Part shown: piece by piece, positions 13,488-22,083 of the stretch
Layout: each line of letters opens with the position of its first letter
Numbering within the stretch: the stretch's first letter is position 1
Assembly (NCBI GenBank): GCA_019894875.1
Contig: JAGXNR010000037.1
Span: 1-25,668 of the forward strand
Source: Promethearchaeota archaeon
GTDB lineage: Archaea; Asgardarchaeota; Lokiarchaeia; Sigynarchaeales; SOKP01
Direction of reading: 5' to 3'
Length of the DNA stretch: 25,668 nucleotides
Notes under the pieces: generated by a model
Seen by the model: the letters and a program-made list of their open reading frames with translations, nothing else
Databases searched by the model: none
What the model was told of the DNA's origin: nothing
Program-made: the position numbers and the translations under genes

Positions 13488-16343
13488 ATGTCTTATAATG
13501 AAAAAGAAAAAGAACTTATCCAATTTTGGAAGGATAATAAAATTTTTGAAAAAAGTGTTGATCAAAGACCGGAAAATAACCCGTATGTATTCTATGATGG
13601 TCCTCCGTTTGCAACAGGACTACCTCATTACGGTCACATATTAAGCTTCGTAACCAAGGATGTATTCCCAAGATACTGGACAATGAAAGGGTACCGCTGT
13701 GAGAGAAAATGGGGTTGGGATTGCCATGGTCTCCCAATAGAAAGCATTTGTGAAGAGGCTCTTAATTTAAAAAAGAAGAAAGATATATATGAGATGGGAA
13801 TATCTGAATTCAATGAATTTTGTCGTTCAAAAGTGCTCTGGTATACCAATGAATGGAAAAATACTGTTGAACGAATGGGCAAATGGATAGAATTTGACAA
13901 TTCCTATAAAACCATGGATAATACATATATGGAAACTGTGTGGTATATTTTTAAGAAAGTTTATACTGAAGGATTTGTATACAAAGGTAAAAAAGTATTG
14001 TTTTATTGTCCGCGATGTGAAACTCCACTTTCTAACTTCGAGATTTCTATGGATAATAGTTATAAGGATGTTATTGAGGAATCTTTAATAGCCAAATTTA
14101 AGTTGAAAGGAGAACCAAAAACATTTCTTCTAGCTTGGACTACAACACCTTGGACTTTAATAGGAAATGTGGCTTTAGCCATAAATAGTGAGAAAACATA
14201 TGTTAAATTGAGAGTTGATGATGAATTTTTAATTTTGATTAAAAATAAATTGGATATAATCAAAGATGAATATGAAATCATTGAGGAATTGAAGGGAAAG
14301 GAGTTATTAAATAAAAGGTATGAATCGTTATATCAGATTTCTGGCGAATCCAACGGAAATGGTTATATTGTTATTGATGGTGGTGAGGATGTTCTATCTG
14401 AGGAAGGAACGGGAATTATACATTTGGCGATCTACGGTGAATTTGATTATGATATGATAAAGAAGCATAATTTGCCTATACTTCAACATATTGATGAGCA
14501 TGGTAATTTAAAAAGCGGTCCGAAAGATTGGATTGGGATGTGGTTTAAGGATGTAGACAAAGAAGTCTTAGAAGACTTGAAACAGAGGAATCTTCTATTC
14601 AATTCAGAAGATTACACACATTCTTATCCGTTTTGTTATAGATGTGATACCCCATTAATTTATAATGCTTTAGACGCGTGGTTTATTGATATACAGCAAA
14701 TAAAATCACGATTACTAGAAACTAATGAAAAAATTAAATGGTATCCTAAAGAGATTTCTAAGAGATATCAAAACATTATTGAAACGGCTCCTGATTGGTG
14801 TATTTCTAGAAATCGATTTTGGGCTACGGCTATACCAATTTGGACGTGTGAGGAATGCAACGAAATTAAAGTAATTGGTTCTATTAAAGAATTACAAGAG
14901 AATGCGGTCGAAGAAGTTCCTGATGATTTGGATCTACACAGACACATAGTTGATGAGATACATCTCAGATGCCCAAGTTGTAAAAAAGCCATGAATCGTA
15001 TCTCTGAAGTATTTGATTGCTGGTTGGAATCAGGATCAATGCCATATGCTGCAAAACATTATCCTTTTGAAAATGTGGAATGGTTTAACAATAATTTTCC
15101 TAGTGATTTTGTTTCGGAATATATAGGACAGGTTAGAGCATGGTTCTACTATATGCATGTAATATCGATCCTTTTATTTAATGAAATTCCATTTAAAAAT
15201 GTCGTGGTAAATGGCAATATCCTCGCTGAGGACGGAACTAAGATGTCAAAGTCAAAGAGAAATTTTCCCGATCCAAATCTCATCATTGAAAGTTATGGAG
15301 CAGACGCTTTAAGGATCTATCTATTATCTTCACAATTAATGAGGGCTCAGGATTTAAATTTTAAAGAGGAAATAGTAAAACAAGTTTATCGTAGATTTAA
15401 TTTATTGTTAATAAATGTTCTAAAATTCTATTCAATGATTGAAATCAACGATCTAGCTATTGATAAGACCAATTCAGATAATATCTTAGATAAGTGGGTT
15501 ATCAGTATGCTCAATGTCCTAATTCGGCAAATTACTCTCCGAATGGATGACTACGATACTGCAGAAGTGAGTAGGTTATTTTTTAGTTTTGTTGAAGATC
15601 TCTCTACTTGGTATCTTAAAAACAGCAGGGAGCGGTTTAAAAGTAAGATTAAAAATGAAAAACTATCTGCAATGAATACACTTTCTTACATACTTTCTAA
15701 TTTATCAAAGCTCTTAGCTCCTCTTACTCCATTTATTTCTGAGATGATCTACCAAAAATTAAAGGATAAAGGAATTACTAAATTAATATCTGTCCATTTA
15801 GAACCTTGGCCTAAATTTGATGAAAAATTGATTAATCTTAAATTACATGAGAAAATGGGACTAACAAGAGAAATCGTAAAGAGATCATTAGAATTAAGAG
15901 AAAATTCGAAAATTCCTGTTAGGCAGATATTAAATAAAATAACATTAGAGGGAGTAAGCCTTAAAGATGAATATTTAGATGTCATCGCAAAAGCTATAAA
16001 TGTGAGAAATGTAATAGTTGAAAATGGAGAGGAAAAGGAACTTATAGTTGATTTAGACACAGAAATTACAGCAGAATTAAAGATTGAAGGTATCGCGAGA
16101 AATCTAATTAGACGTTTGAATAATTATAGAAAAAAATTGAATCTATCAACAAAAAATAGAATTAATCTCTATTTATCAACAAATAATAAAGAAATCTTAG
16201 AAGCGCTTGAAACATACGAAGAAAGAATAAAAAAAATGATACAGGCAGATAACATAATTATGAATATTGTGGATAAGATGGATGTTAAGAAATTCAAAAT
16301 AGACGATAACCTAATTGAAGCATATATAGAAGTTAAAAATTAA
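13488..16343 (+). CDS. ileS: Isoleucyl-tRNA synthetase
   Basis: Class Ia synthetase of 951 residues that charges tRNA(Ile). The HIGH motif reads HYGH (47-50) after YDGPPFATGLP, and the KMSKS loop is intact (585-589). The CP1 editing domain shows its WTTTPWTL threonine-rich segment and GTGIIHLA. Zinc-type pairs occur in CPRC, CYRC, CEEC and CPSC. The C-terminal anticodon-binding region carries the expected WYLKNSRERF. The length is closer to short bacterial enzymes than to most archaeal IleRS of about 1,000 residues or more, so the C-terminal appendix seems reduced. The ATG at 13488 follows a GGTG sequence. The leader upstream may control it. A T8 tract follows the stop. Confidence 0.97.
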   Translation: MSYNEKEKELIQFWKDNKIFEKSVDQRPENNPYVFYDGPPFATGLPHYGHILSFVTKDVFPRYWTMKGYRCERKWGWDCHGLPIESICEEALNLKKKKDIYEMGISEFNEFCRSKVLWYTNEWKNTVERMGKWIEFDNSYKTMDNTYMETVWYIFKKVYTEGFVYKGKKVLFYCPRCETPLSNFEISMDNSYKDVIEESLIAKFKLKGEPKTFLLAWTTTPWTLIGNVALAINSEKTYVKLRVDDEFLILIKNKLDIIKDEYEIIEELKGKELLNKRYESLYQISGESNGNGYIVIDGGEDVLSEEGTGIIHLAIYGEFDYDMIKKHNLPILQHIDEHGNLKSGPKDWIGMWFKDVDKEVLEDLKQRNLLFNSEDYTHSYPFCYRCDTPLIYNALDAWFIDIQQIKSRLLETNEKIKWYPKEISKRYQNIIETAPDWCISRNRFWATAIPIWTCEECNEIKVIGSIKELQENAVEEVPDDLDLHRHIVDEIHLRCPSCKKAMNRISEVFDCWLESGSMPYAAKHYPFENVEWFNNNFPSDFVSEYIGQVRAWFYYMHVISILLFNEIPFKNVVVNGNILAEDGTKMSKSKRNFPDPNLIIESYGADALRIYLLSSQLMRAQDLNFKEEIVKQVYRRFNLLLINVLKFYSMIEINDLAIDKTNSDNILDKWVISMLNVLIRQITLRMDDYDTAEVSRLFFSFVEDLSTWYLKNSRERFKSKIKNEKLSAMNTLSYILSNLSKLLAPLTPFISEMIYQKLKDKGITKLISVHLEPWPKFDEKLINLKLHEKMGLTREIVKRSLELRENSKIPVRQILNKITLEGVSLKDEYLDVIAKAINVRNVIVENGEEKELIVDLDTEITAELKIEGIARNLIRRLNNYRKKLNLSTKNRINLYLSTNNKEILEALETYEERIKKMIQADNIIMNIVDKMDVKKFKIDDNLIEAYIEVKN

Positions 16344-16349
16344 ATTCTC

Positions 16350-16357
16350 TTTTTTTT
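16350..16357 (+). terminator. Oligo-T terminator after ileS
   Basis: T8 tract 7 nt after the ileS stop and before cysS, suggesting that cysS has its own promoter in the following 60 nt. Confidence 0.45.
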
Positions 16358-16419
16358 CAGTACCAAAATAAAATTAGAACTCCGTAAAATTATTATATTT
16401 CTTTATTCTTTTCTTTCTT

Positions 16420-17844
16420 ATGCTCAAAATCTATAATACAATGACAAGAGAGAAGGAAGTTTTTACACCTCTCGAAAAAGGTCATGTGAAGATCTACACA
16501 TGTGGGCAGACAGTTTATGATGATGTACATATTGGTAATGCAAGAACATATAGTTCCTGGGATGTAGTAATTCGATATTTACGTTATAAGGGATACAATG
16601 TATTTCATGTCCAAAACTTTACAGATGTAGGACACTTGACTGATGATGCTGATCAAGGAGAAGACAAGATTGAGAAAAGAGCACGAGAACAAAAAATTAA
16701 TCCATGGGAACTTGTTGATAATCAAATTGAAGAATATTGGCATGTTATTGATGATTTAAACATTAATAGACCTAATATTTCTCCAAGAGCAACTTCACTC
16801 ATTCCTGAAATGATTGAACTTGTTAAGACACTCTTAGAAAAAGGATATGCCTATGAAGTGCAAGGTAATGTGTATTATGACATTTCTAAATTCAAGAATT
16901 ACACCAAACTCTCCCGGTTAAAACTTGATGAGGAATCAGCAAAGGCTCGAGTTAATCAAGATCCTTTAAAGAGGAGCTTTTTTGATTTTGCTCTGTGGTT
17001 AACTGCTCAAAAAGATGATCAAGTTCATATTATGCGGTGGGACTCCCCATGGGGTGAAGGATATCCTGGATGGCATCTCGAATGTTCAATTATGGCGATG
17101 AAATTTTTAGGAGAGACTATTGATATACATGGGGGTGGAATTGATCATATTCCAACTCACCACCCAAATGAAATCGCTCAAGCGGAAGCTGCAACAGGGA
17201 AACAATTCGTTCGCAATTGGATGCATGCTCAATTTATAACATTGAATGGTAAGAAAATGAGTAAAAGTCTTGGTAATTATGTAACCGCTCGTGAGTTAAT
17301 CGATGAACATGGGGGATTAGTTGTACGAATGGGTTTAGTGTCTGGTCATTATAGATCTGCTGTTGATTGGAATCCAGATGTTATAGAAAATGCAAAAAAG
17401 AATGTCGCACGAATTCAAAACTGCCTAAACTTGATTAAGGATTCTCTTGGAGGTACTAATACGAACCTAAATCAAGAAATAGAGGATGTTAGAAACTCCT
17501 TTGAAGAAGCCATGGATGATGATTTTAACTTCCCTAAAGGCCTTGCGACTATTCATGAATTTATTACAAGAATAAATTCTTCATTAAGTAATAAGAAAGA
17601 TATTCTCAACAAGGCAAGAAACACATTATTAGAGCTACTTGGTATTTTTGGACTTGATTTTGCTAAACAGAAAGGAGTAGATGATGCTAAAATAAATGAA
17701 TTAATGGATTTTATAATTAGCATTCGAGAAAAATCAAGGAAGGAAAAAAATTATGAATTAAGTGATCAAATTAGAGAAAAACTGCTAGCTGTAGGGATTC
17801 AAATAGAAGATACAGAAAGTGGGCCACGTTGGAAGTTAATTTAG
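16420..17844 (+). CDS. cysS: Cysteinyl-tRNA synthetase
   Basis: Class Ia synthetase of 474 residues that charges tRNA(Cys). The signature TCGQTVYDDVHIGNART contains HIGN (37-40), and KMSKS is at 279-283. The zinc site that selects cysteine is complete: Cys 28, Cys 222 (in HLECS), His 247 and Glu 251 (in THHPNE). The DALR-type helical anticodon region follows, with NFPKGLATIHEF and the C-terminal YELSDQIREKL helix. Length is normal for the family. Its presence means that this archaeon need not use the indirect SepRS/SepCysS route for Cys-tRNA. It lies 76 nt after ileS on the same strand. Confidence 0.97.
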   Translation: MLKIYNTMTREKEVFTPLEKGHVKIYTCGQTVYDDVHIGNARTYSSWDVVIRYLRYKGYNVFHVQNFTDVGHLTDDADQGEDKIEKRAREQKINPWELVDNQIEEYWHVIDDLNINRPNISPRATSLIPEMIELVKTLLEKGYAYEVQGNVYYDISKFKNYTKLSRLKLDEESAKARVNQDPLKRSFFDFALWLTAQKDDQVHIMRWDSPWGEGYPGWHLECSIMAMKFLGETIDIHGGGIDHIPTHHPNEIAQAEAATGKQFVRNWMHAQFITLNGKKMSKSLGNYVTARELIDEHGGLVVRMGLVSGHYRSAVDWNPDVIENAKKNVARIQNCLNLIKDSLGGTNTNLNQEIEDVRNSFEEAMDDDFNFPKGLATIHEFITRINSSLSNKKDILNKARNTLLELLGIFGLDFAKQKGVDDAKINELMDFIISIREKSRKEKNYELSDQIREKLLAVGIQIEDTESGPRWKLI

Positions 17845-17863
17845 ATGGATTTTATAAACGTGA

Positions 17864-17888
17864 AATAATTTATTTTTAAAATTATTTT
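17864..17888 (+). terminator. AT hairpin after cysS
   Basis: AATAATTT (17864-17871) and AAATTATT (17879-17886) are reverse complements with a 7-nt loop, followed by TT. It is weak, and T-rich sequence inside the loop may matter more than the stem. Confidence 0.25.
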
Positions 17889-17946
17889 AAATTCAAATAA
17901 ATAAAAATATTAATTACTATATCAAAAATTAAGTTTCAAAGATAAG

Positions 17947-18711
17947 GTGATTCAACTGGAATTAAGGTCAATGACTATTTGTATTACAGGTGCCGCAAGT
18001 GGAATTGGGTACGCAATAAGCTTAGGATTTCTCAAAGATGGTGCCAAAGTTGTAGCTGTAGATATTAATCGTGAAGGACTAGAACCACTTGAAGATATGG
18101 GAGCAATAATAAAGATTGTGGACGTTACTAATTTCAATCAAGTAAGTGGAATGGTTCAAACAGCCGTTGATGAAACCGGACGCCTTGATGTCCTTTTCAA
18201 CAATGCAGGTCTTGCACGATTAAGAAATATTCATGAATTAAAGGATGATGAATATGAAAAAGTAATTCGTGTTAATCTTTTTGGTCCTGTGTATGGTATC
18301 CGTGCTGCTATTCCTGTTATGAGATCTCAGAATTTTGGTCGTATAATTAACCTTGTTTCACGCAATGCTGAAGCGGGGAATAATGCAATGTCTCCTTATA
18401 ATTCCTCTAAGGCAGCTCTTTGGTCGGTGACAAGAAGCGCTGCCGTTGAAAATATAGATTATGATATTTTAATCAATGGTATGATTCCTGGACCTACTAA
18501 ATCAGGTATGATGCCACAAGGACAAGATCCTAAGGTTGTCTATCCTTCTGCACGATGGATGGCAACCTTACCTACAGGAGGACCTACGGGTAAAGTCTTT
18601 TGGAATCAAAAAGAGTATGTTATGTTCAGTAAAGAGAATGTTACCTTTAATTTCACCAAAGTAAATTGGAAAACTGGTGAAAGAACACCCTTAGATTTGG
18701 ATGAGAGATGA
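17947..18711 (+). CDS. Short-chain dehydrogenase/reductase
   Basis: Classical SDR of 254 residues. The cofactor motif is GAASGIG (15-21), and Asp 39 at the end of beta-2 suggests NAD(H) over NADP(H). NNAG (85-88) and the catalytic Ser 138, Tyr 151 and Lys 155 (YNSSK) are present. The last 60 residues, after PGPTKSGMM, are longer and more Trp-rich than usual and would form the substrate lid. The substrate is not predictable. GTG 17947 gives the usual strand before the Gly-rich loop; ATG 17971, preceded by AAGG, is the alternative and would shorten it by eight residues. The next gene starts 6 nt after the stop, so they are coupled. Confidence 0.9.
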   Translation: MIQLELRSMTICITGAASGIGYAISLGFLKDGAKVVAVDINREGLEPLEDMGAIIKIVDVTNFNQVSGMVQTAVDETGRLDVLFNNAGLARLRNIHELKDDEYEKVIRVNLFGPVYGIRAAIPVMRSQNFGRIINLVSRNAEAGNNAMSPYNSSKAALWSVTRSAAVENIDYDILINGMIPGPTKSGMMPQGQDPKVVYPSARWMATLPTGGPTGKVFWNQKEYVMFSKENVTFNFTKVNWKTGERTPLDLDER

Positions 18712-18717
18712 ATTTTC

Positions 18718-19503
18718 ATGAGTATTGAAACATTTGATTTAGGAAATGTTCAGATAGAAGCAATAATTAATGGAACCGGAGAGATTATTATATTAATAGC
18801 AGCGGGTGGACAAGACGCTTCTTCGTTTAATGATTTTACTCCCCTTCTTAACAAAGCGGGTTATAAAACAGTAGCAATTAATAGGAGAGGATTTGGTGGA
18901 AGTAAAGGATCACTTGAGGACTTAACATTACACGATCTAGCAAATGATATTGCTGGTGTGATCCAAATGCTTGGAGGAAACGCTGTACATGTGTTAGGCT
19001 GGGCGTTTGGAAATCGGGTAGCTCGATGTCTCGCTGAAGATCACCCACATTTGGTTAAAACAGTAATTTTATTAGCTGCAGGAGGTCAGGTTCCCCCAGA
19101 GCCCGAAACATCAAAAAAAATTGCAATATTGGGGAATCCAAATAGCAGCAGTGAAGAAAGATTAGAAGCATTAAGATTTTGGCTTTTCTCGCCCTCAACA
19201 GATATAGAAACTGTAATTCAGGTATTCAGAGGACGCAAGACTTGGCCAAAAGCACAACAAGCACATAATAAAGCATCCCAAGCTACTCCTCTTAAGGAAT
19301 GGTGTAATGGTGGACAGGCGCCAATTTTGGTTATACAAGGTCTCGATGACAAAGCAGCTGTTCCAGAAAATGGTAACATTTTAAAAAGAGAATATTCAGA
19401 ACGAGTAAAATTAGTAGATATTGAAAATGCTGGACATTTTATGATTTATGAACAACCAAAAGAAGTCGCTCAAGAAATACTATCATTTCTTTCAAACTTT
19501 TGA
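18718..19503 (+). CDS. Alpha/beta-hydrolase-fold protein without the nucleophilic serine
   Basis: Protein of 261 residues with the whole alpha/beta-hydrolase layout: strand IIILIAAGG, NRRGFGGSKG, the nucleophile elbow, a helical cap, the acid loop QGLDDKAAVP and the terminal His in AGHFMIYEQP. The elbow reads GWAFG (94-98). The position that should be the catalytic Ser is Ala 96, encoded by GCG, and no neighbouring Ser or Cys replaces it. It is therefore unlikely to be an ordinary esterase or hydrolase. It may be a binding protein, or a cofactor-free oxygenase- or lyase-like enzyme that uses the His and Asp, as some members of this fold do. It is translationally coupled to the SDR gene, so the two may act on one substrate. 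Confidence 0.88.
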   Translation: MSIETFDLGNVQIEAIINGTGEIIILIAAGGQDASSFNDFTPLLNKAGYKTVAINRRGFGGSKGSLEDLTLHDLANDIAGVIQMLGGNAVHVLGWAFGNRVARCLAEDHPHLVKTVILLAAGGQVPPEPETSKKIAILGNPNSSSEERLEALRFWLFSPSTDIETVIQVFRGRKTWPKAQQAHNKASQATPLKEWCNGGQAPILVIQGLDDKAAVPENGNILKREYSERVKLVDIENAGHFMIYEQPKEVAQEILSFLSNF

Positions 19504-19561
19504 AATTGATCTAACTCTAAAATTTGATAGTAATAATAAAAATAAGATAAAAGAAAAAAGA

Positions 19562-21292
19562 TTACTCTCCAATTTTTTGCAAAAGCTCCTCGATTTCCGC
19601 TTGAATCTCTTCCGGTTTTCTTGCTGTTTTACCAGCTATCGCAAGTTTTCTCTCTATTATAGGCCTGTGAAGTGTATTCATAGCACAGAAAGGTATCTCC
19701 CTGACTTTAGATGGATCGTCAGGATCGATTACACCGTAATGAACAAGGCACCGACATACTCTATCAAGGTCGAAATTGTAAGCATCCTGAAAATGCATAG
19801 AGCTAATCATAAGATTACGGTCATTGAAGAATTTCCCCGCAGAATTTAAATTTGGGGCCATTACTAAACGAGCAAACGCTTGATAGGTTTTACTTGTAAG
19901 AATTTTTTGTGGACTTTTAATAAATCGTGCTGCTCCCGCAAAGTAATATGCTTTAATAGCTTGTCGGTATCCTAAGCTGGTCATGTCATCAACAAAGTTT
20001 CCAATTTTGGAAGCAAGCTGCCCAAAATCACTTAGGTTAATGCCTTTTAATAATCCAGTAGGTTTTGGGACTTCTCGATTTTCAACCATATCCCACACTT
20101 GATTAGACCATCGAATCAATCCTTCAGCGTCAAAAAAGTTTTCGAGGGGCTCCCACTCATCCTTGTTGTTGATTACTACTATAGTAGCGAAGCCACAATC
20201 TGCGTGCGACGTCATACTGAAGGGTGGCATATCGTCAAACCAAGCTAGCAATTTTGTAAACTTCGCTGTGAATGCAATAGGGTAAAACTTGGTAACTGAA
20301 CCATTTGTATATTTATTAATTGCCTCTTTTAAATCAGAAGTAGTATATCTAATATCCATTAATTCTTCGAAGCTGATACGGCCGGTTAGTGAAACCGGTT
20401 GGAAGATAACGCCTGATACGACATCACAATTATCTTTGGCAAAATTTAAAATGTTTCCAATTTCATGATCATTTACTCCTTTCGCAATTACAGGGACTAG
20501 CATAATGCCATAAAATCCAATTTTGCGCGCATTTTCAATGACTTTCTTTTTAAGAGGCCATAAGTTAACTCCTCTGACCTTTTTCCATGCTTCTGGGTCA
20601 TCAGTAGCATCAAATTGCAGGTATACCGCATCCATTCCAGCATCCTTGCATTTTTTCATAAATTCTGGTGACTTCCCAAATCGAACTCCGTTGGTGGTTA
20701 CCAAAACCTCGGTAAAACCTAATTCATGTCCTTTACGAATAATTTCTGGGAGATCATCTCTTATAGTAGGTTCTCCTCCAGATAGTTGGAGTAAAACCGC
20801 GGGAATGGGTTTCATAGATCTGAAATGCTCCATAATTCGGATGAGTTCTTCGAATGTGGGTTCTACTACATAACCTTTTGCGCTTGCATTGGCAAAACAA
20901 ATAGGACAAGCCAGATTACAGCGATTTGTGATATCGATTAGACAAATATTTGGAGCACTTTTATGATTGGAGCATAAACCACAATCATATGGACACCCTT
21001 TATTTACATCTTTAATTCCAGAGGATACATATTCGGGTTGAGTAGAATTATTTACAGTAGAACCAATATCGTTTGTAATATTCTGTTGCCATTTATATTC
21101 TTCTGGATTGATTGATAATTTATCTTTGAATTCTCCATGATCCTTACAAGTTTTTCGCATCATCACCCAATTAGTTTCAGGGTCCACATAAATTTCAGCC
21201 TCGAGGTGTTTAATACAATCAGGACAGATGCTTGTAGTTGTTCGGATGATTTCTACATCTTTCTTTGAAGTTTGAGTAATTCCTTCAGTCAT
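19562..21292 (-). CDS. Tes-like radical SAM protein (tetraether lipid synthase family)
   Basis: Radical SAM enzyme of 576 residues. It starts with a Cys-rich region (CPDC at 23-26, Cys 49, and CPYDCGLC at 100-107), then has the radical SAM motif CNLACPIC (Cys 125, 129, 132) after ICLIDITNR, then QLSGGEPT. This combination and the long C-terminal region with its own Cys residues match the family of MJ0619, shown to be the tetraether synthase that joins archaeal lipid tails into GDGT membranes. Other family members act as methylases, so the call is family-level. I choose ATG 21292 rather than the TTG three codons upstream. It is convergent with the SDR/hydrolase pair and divergent from the RNA region. 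Confidence 0.8.
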   Translation of the reverse strand: MTEGITQTSKKDVEIIRTTTSICPDCIKHLEAEIYVDPETNWVMMRKTCKDHGEFKDKLSINPEEYKWQQNITNDIGSTVNNSTQPEYVSSGIKDVNKGCPYDCGLCSNHKSAPNICLIDITNRCNLACPICFANASAKGYVVEPTFEELIRIMEHFRSMKPIPAVLLQLSGGEPTIRDDLPEIIRKGHELGFTEVLVTTNGVRFGKSPEFMKKCKDAGMDAVYLQFDATDDPEAWKKVRGVNLWPLKKKVIENARKIGFYGIMLVPVIAKGVNDHEIGNILNFAKDNCDVVSGVIFQPVSLTGRISFEELMDIRYTTSDLKEAINKYTNGSVTKFYPIAFTAKFTKLLAWFDDMPPFSMTSHADCGFATIVVINNKDEWEPLENFFDAEGLIRWSNQVWDMVENREVPKPTGLLKGINLSDFGQLASKIGNFVDDMTSLGYRQAIKAYYFAGAARFIKSPQKILTSKTYQAFARLVMAPNLNSAGKFFNDRNLMISSMHFQDAYNFDLDRVCRCLVHYGVIDPDDPSKVREIPFCAMNTLHRPIIERKLAIAGKTARKPEEIQAEIEELLQKIGE

Positions 21293-21301
21293 AAGAATCA
21301 A

Positions 21302-21656
21302 TACATATTTTATATTTTAATTAAATTAAGTATGTTTTAATTAAACTAGTATTTTAATAAACATCGAAATGATTTAAATATTTTATATATTTTAATATTA
21401 GGTTCGGTATTATTAAAAAAGCTTTAAATTTTTAATAAAAGTTGAAATCGGATTTCCTTTTTTTACACTCTTCTTACATTGACTTTAGATTTTTGCTTTT
21501 TAAAAATTGAGGGATAAATTATAGGCAGTTAAAATCATCTAAGAATACAACTCTTTAGCGTCTACAGAGAAAGAAGGAGATTTTTAACGAAAGGGGAAGG
21601 GGAAGATTTTCAGTTATCCGTTTTTCCAATTATTCAATTAGTAAAGAATGAAAAGG
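21302..21656. other. AT-rich intergenic region upstream of the candidate RNA
   Basis: No ORF with protein-like sequence is seen. The part next to the Tes-like gene holds two copies of TTTTAATTAAA, probably promoter DNA for that gene. Further on, a purine-rich stretch GAAAGGGGAAGGGGAAG lies at about 21589-21605, of unknown meaning. No tRNA or known RNA was recognised. Confidence 0.4.
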
Positions 21657-21775
21657 TGCCTCCTGCCAACGGACGCAAAAATGCGTCAAAAATACAATAG
21701 GGGGAGGAGGGCGAAATCAGAGTGTAAAAATTTACACTACCAAAAGACAAAAATCCAGGGTGTAGGCAGGAGGCA
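21657..21775 (+). ncRNA. Candidate structured non-coding RNA of unknown family
   Basis: TGCCTCCTGCC (21657-21667) and GGCAGGAGGCA (21765-21775) form a perfect 11-bp closing stem. Inside are two perfect hairpins: GACGCA/TGCGTC (21672-21677 with 21682-21687, AAAA loop) and an AGTGTAA/TTACACT pair (21721-21727 with 21732-21738). Between them lies a G-rich strand GGGGGAGGAGGGCG. Its AGGAGG can also pair with the CCTCCT of the closing stem, so two exclusive folds are possible. The GC content of these parts stands out against AT-rich flanks, and a T9 tract follows 15 nt later. I could not match it to tRNA, 5S, SRP, RNase P or known riboswitches. An alternative is a small element with terminal inverted repeats, but no target duplication is visible. 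Confidence 0.5.
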
Positions 21776-21790
21776 TGATTTTATTGAGTA

Positions 21791-21799
21791 TTTTTTTTT
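21791..21799 (+). terminator. Oligo-T terminator after the candidate RNA
   Basis: Nine T in a row, 15 nt downstream of the closing stem. This supports transcription of the candidate RNA on the plus strand. Confidence 0.45.
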
Positions 21800-22083
21800 A
21801 TTCACAAATTGTTTTTACTTTTTAATTATTAGTGACTAATTTTCATCCTAAAGATAATATATGATTAGAACCTTATAAACTAAATCTAATAACATCATAA
21901 CTTATTATTTTAAATAAAGATTGGTTATTCAACTAGGGATTTAATAAATGAAATAGTAATTTTCCAAACAGATTTAAGACTTAACTGTATAGCAACCAAT
22001 TATTAAAAACAATTAATTTTTTCAGTGTTAAAATTATATTATTAATTATTTTTGTAATAAAATATTGGAATCTTAAACACCCC

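Noticed and set aside
19448..19849. A plus-strand ORF between the hydrolase-fold and Tes-like genes
   Set aside because: It begins in the hydrolase gene in another frame and ends antisense to the Tes-like gene.
21648..21839. A 63-codon ORF through the candidate RNA region
   Set aside because: Arg/Lys/Cys-rich, non-protein-like text that simply reads across the stems and the T9 tract.
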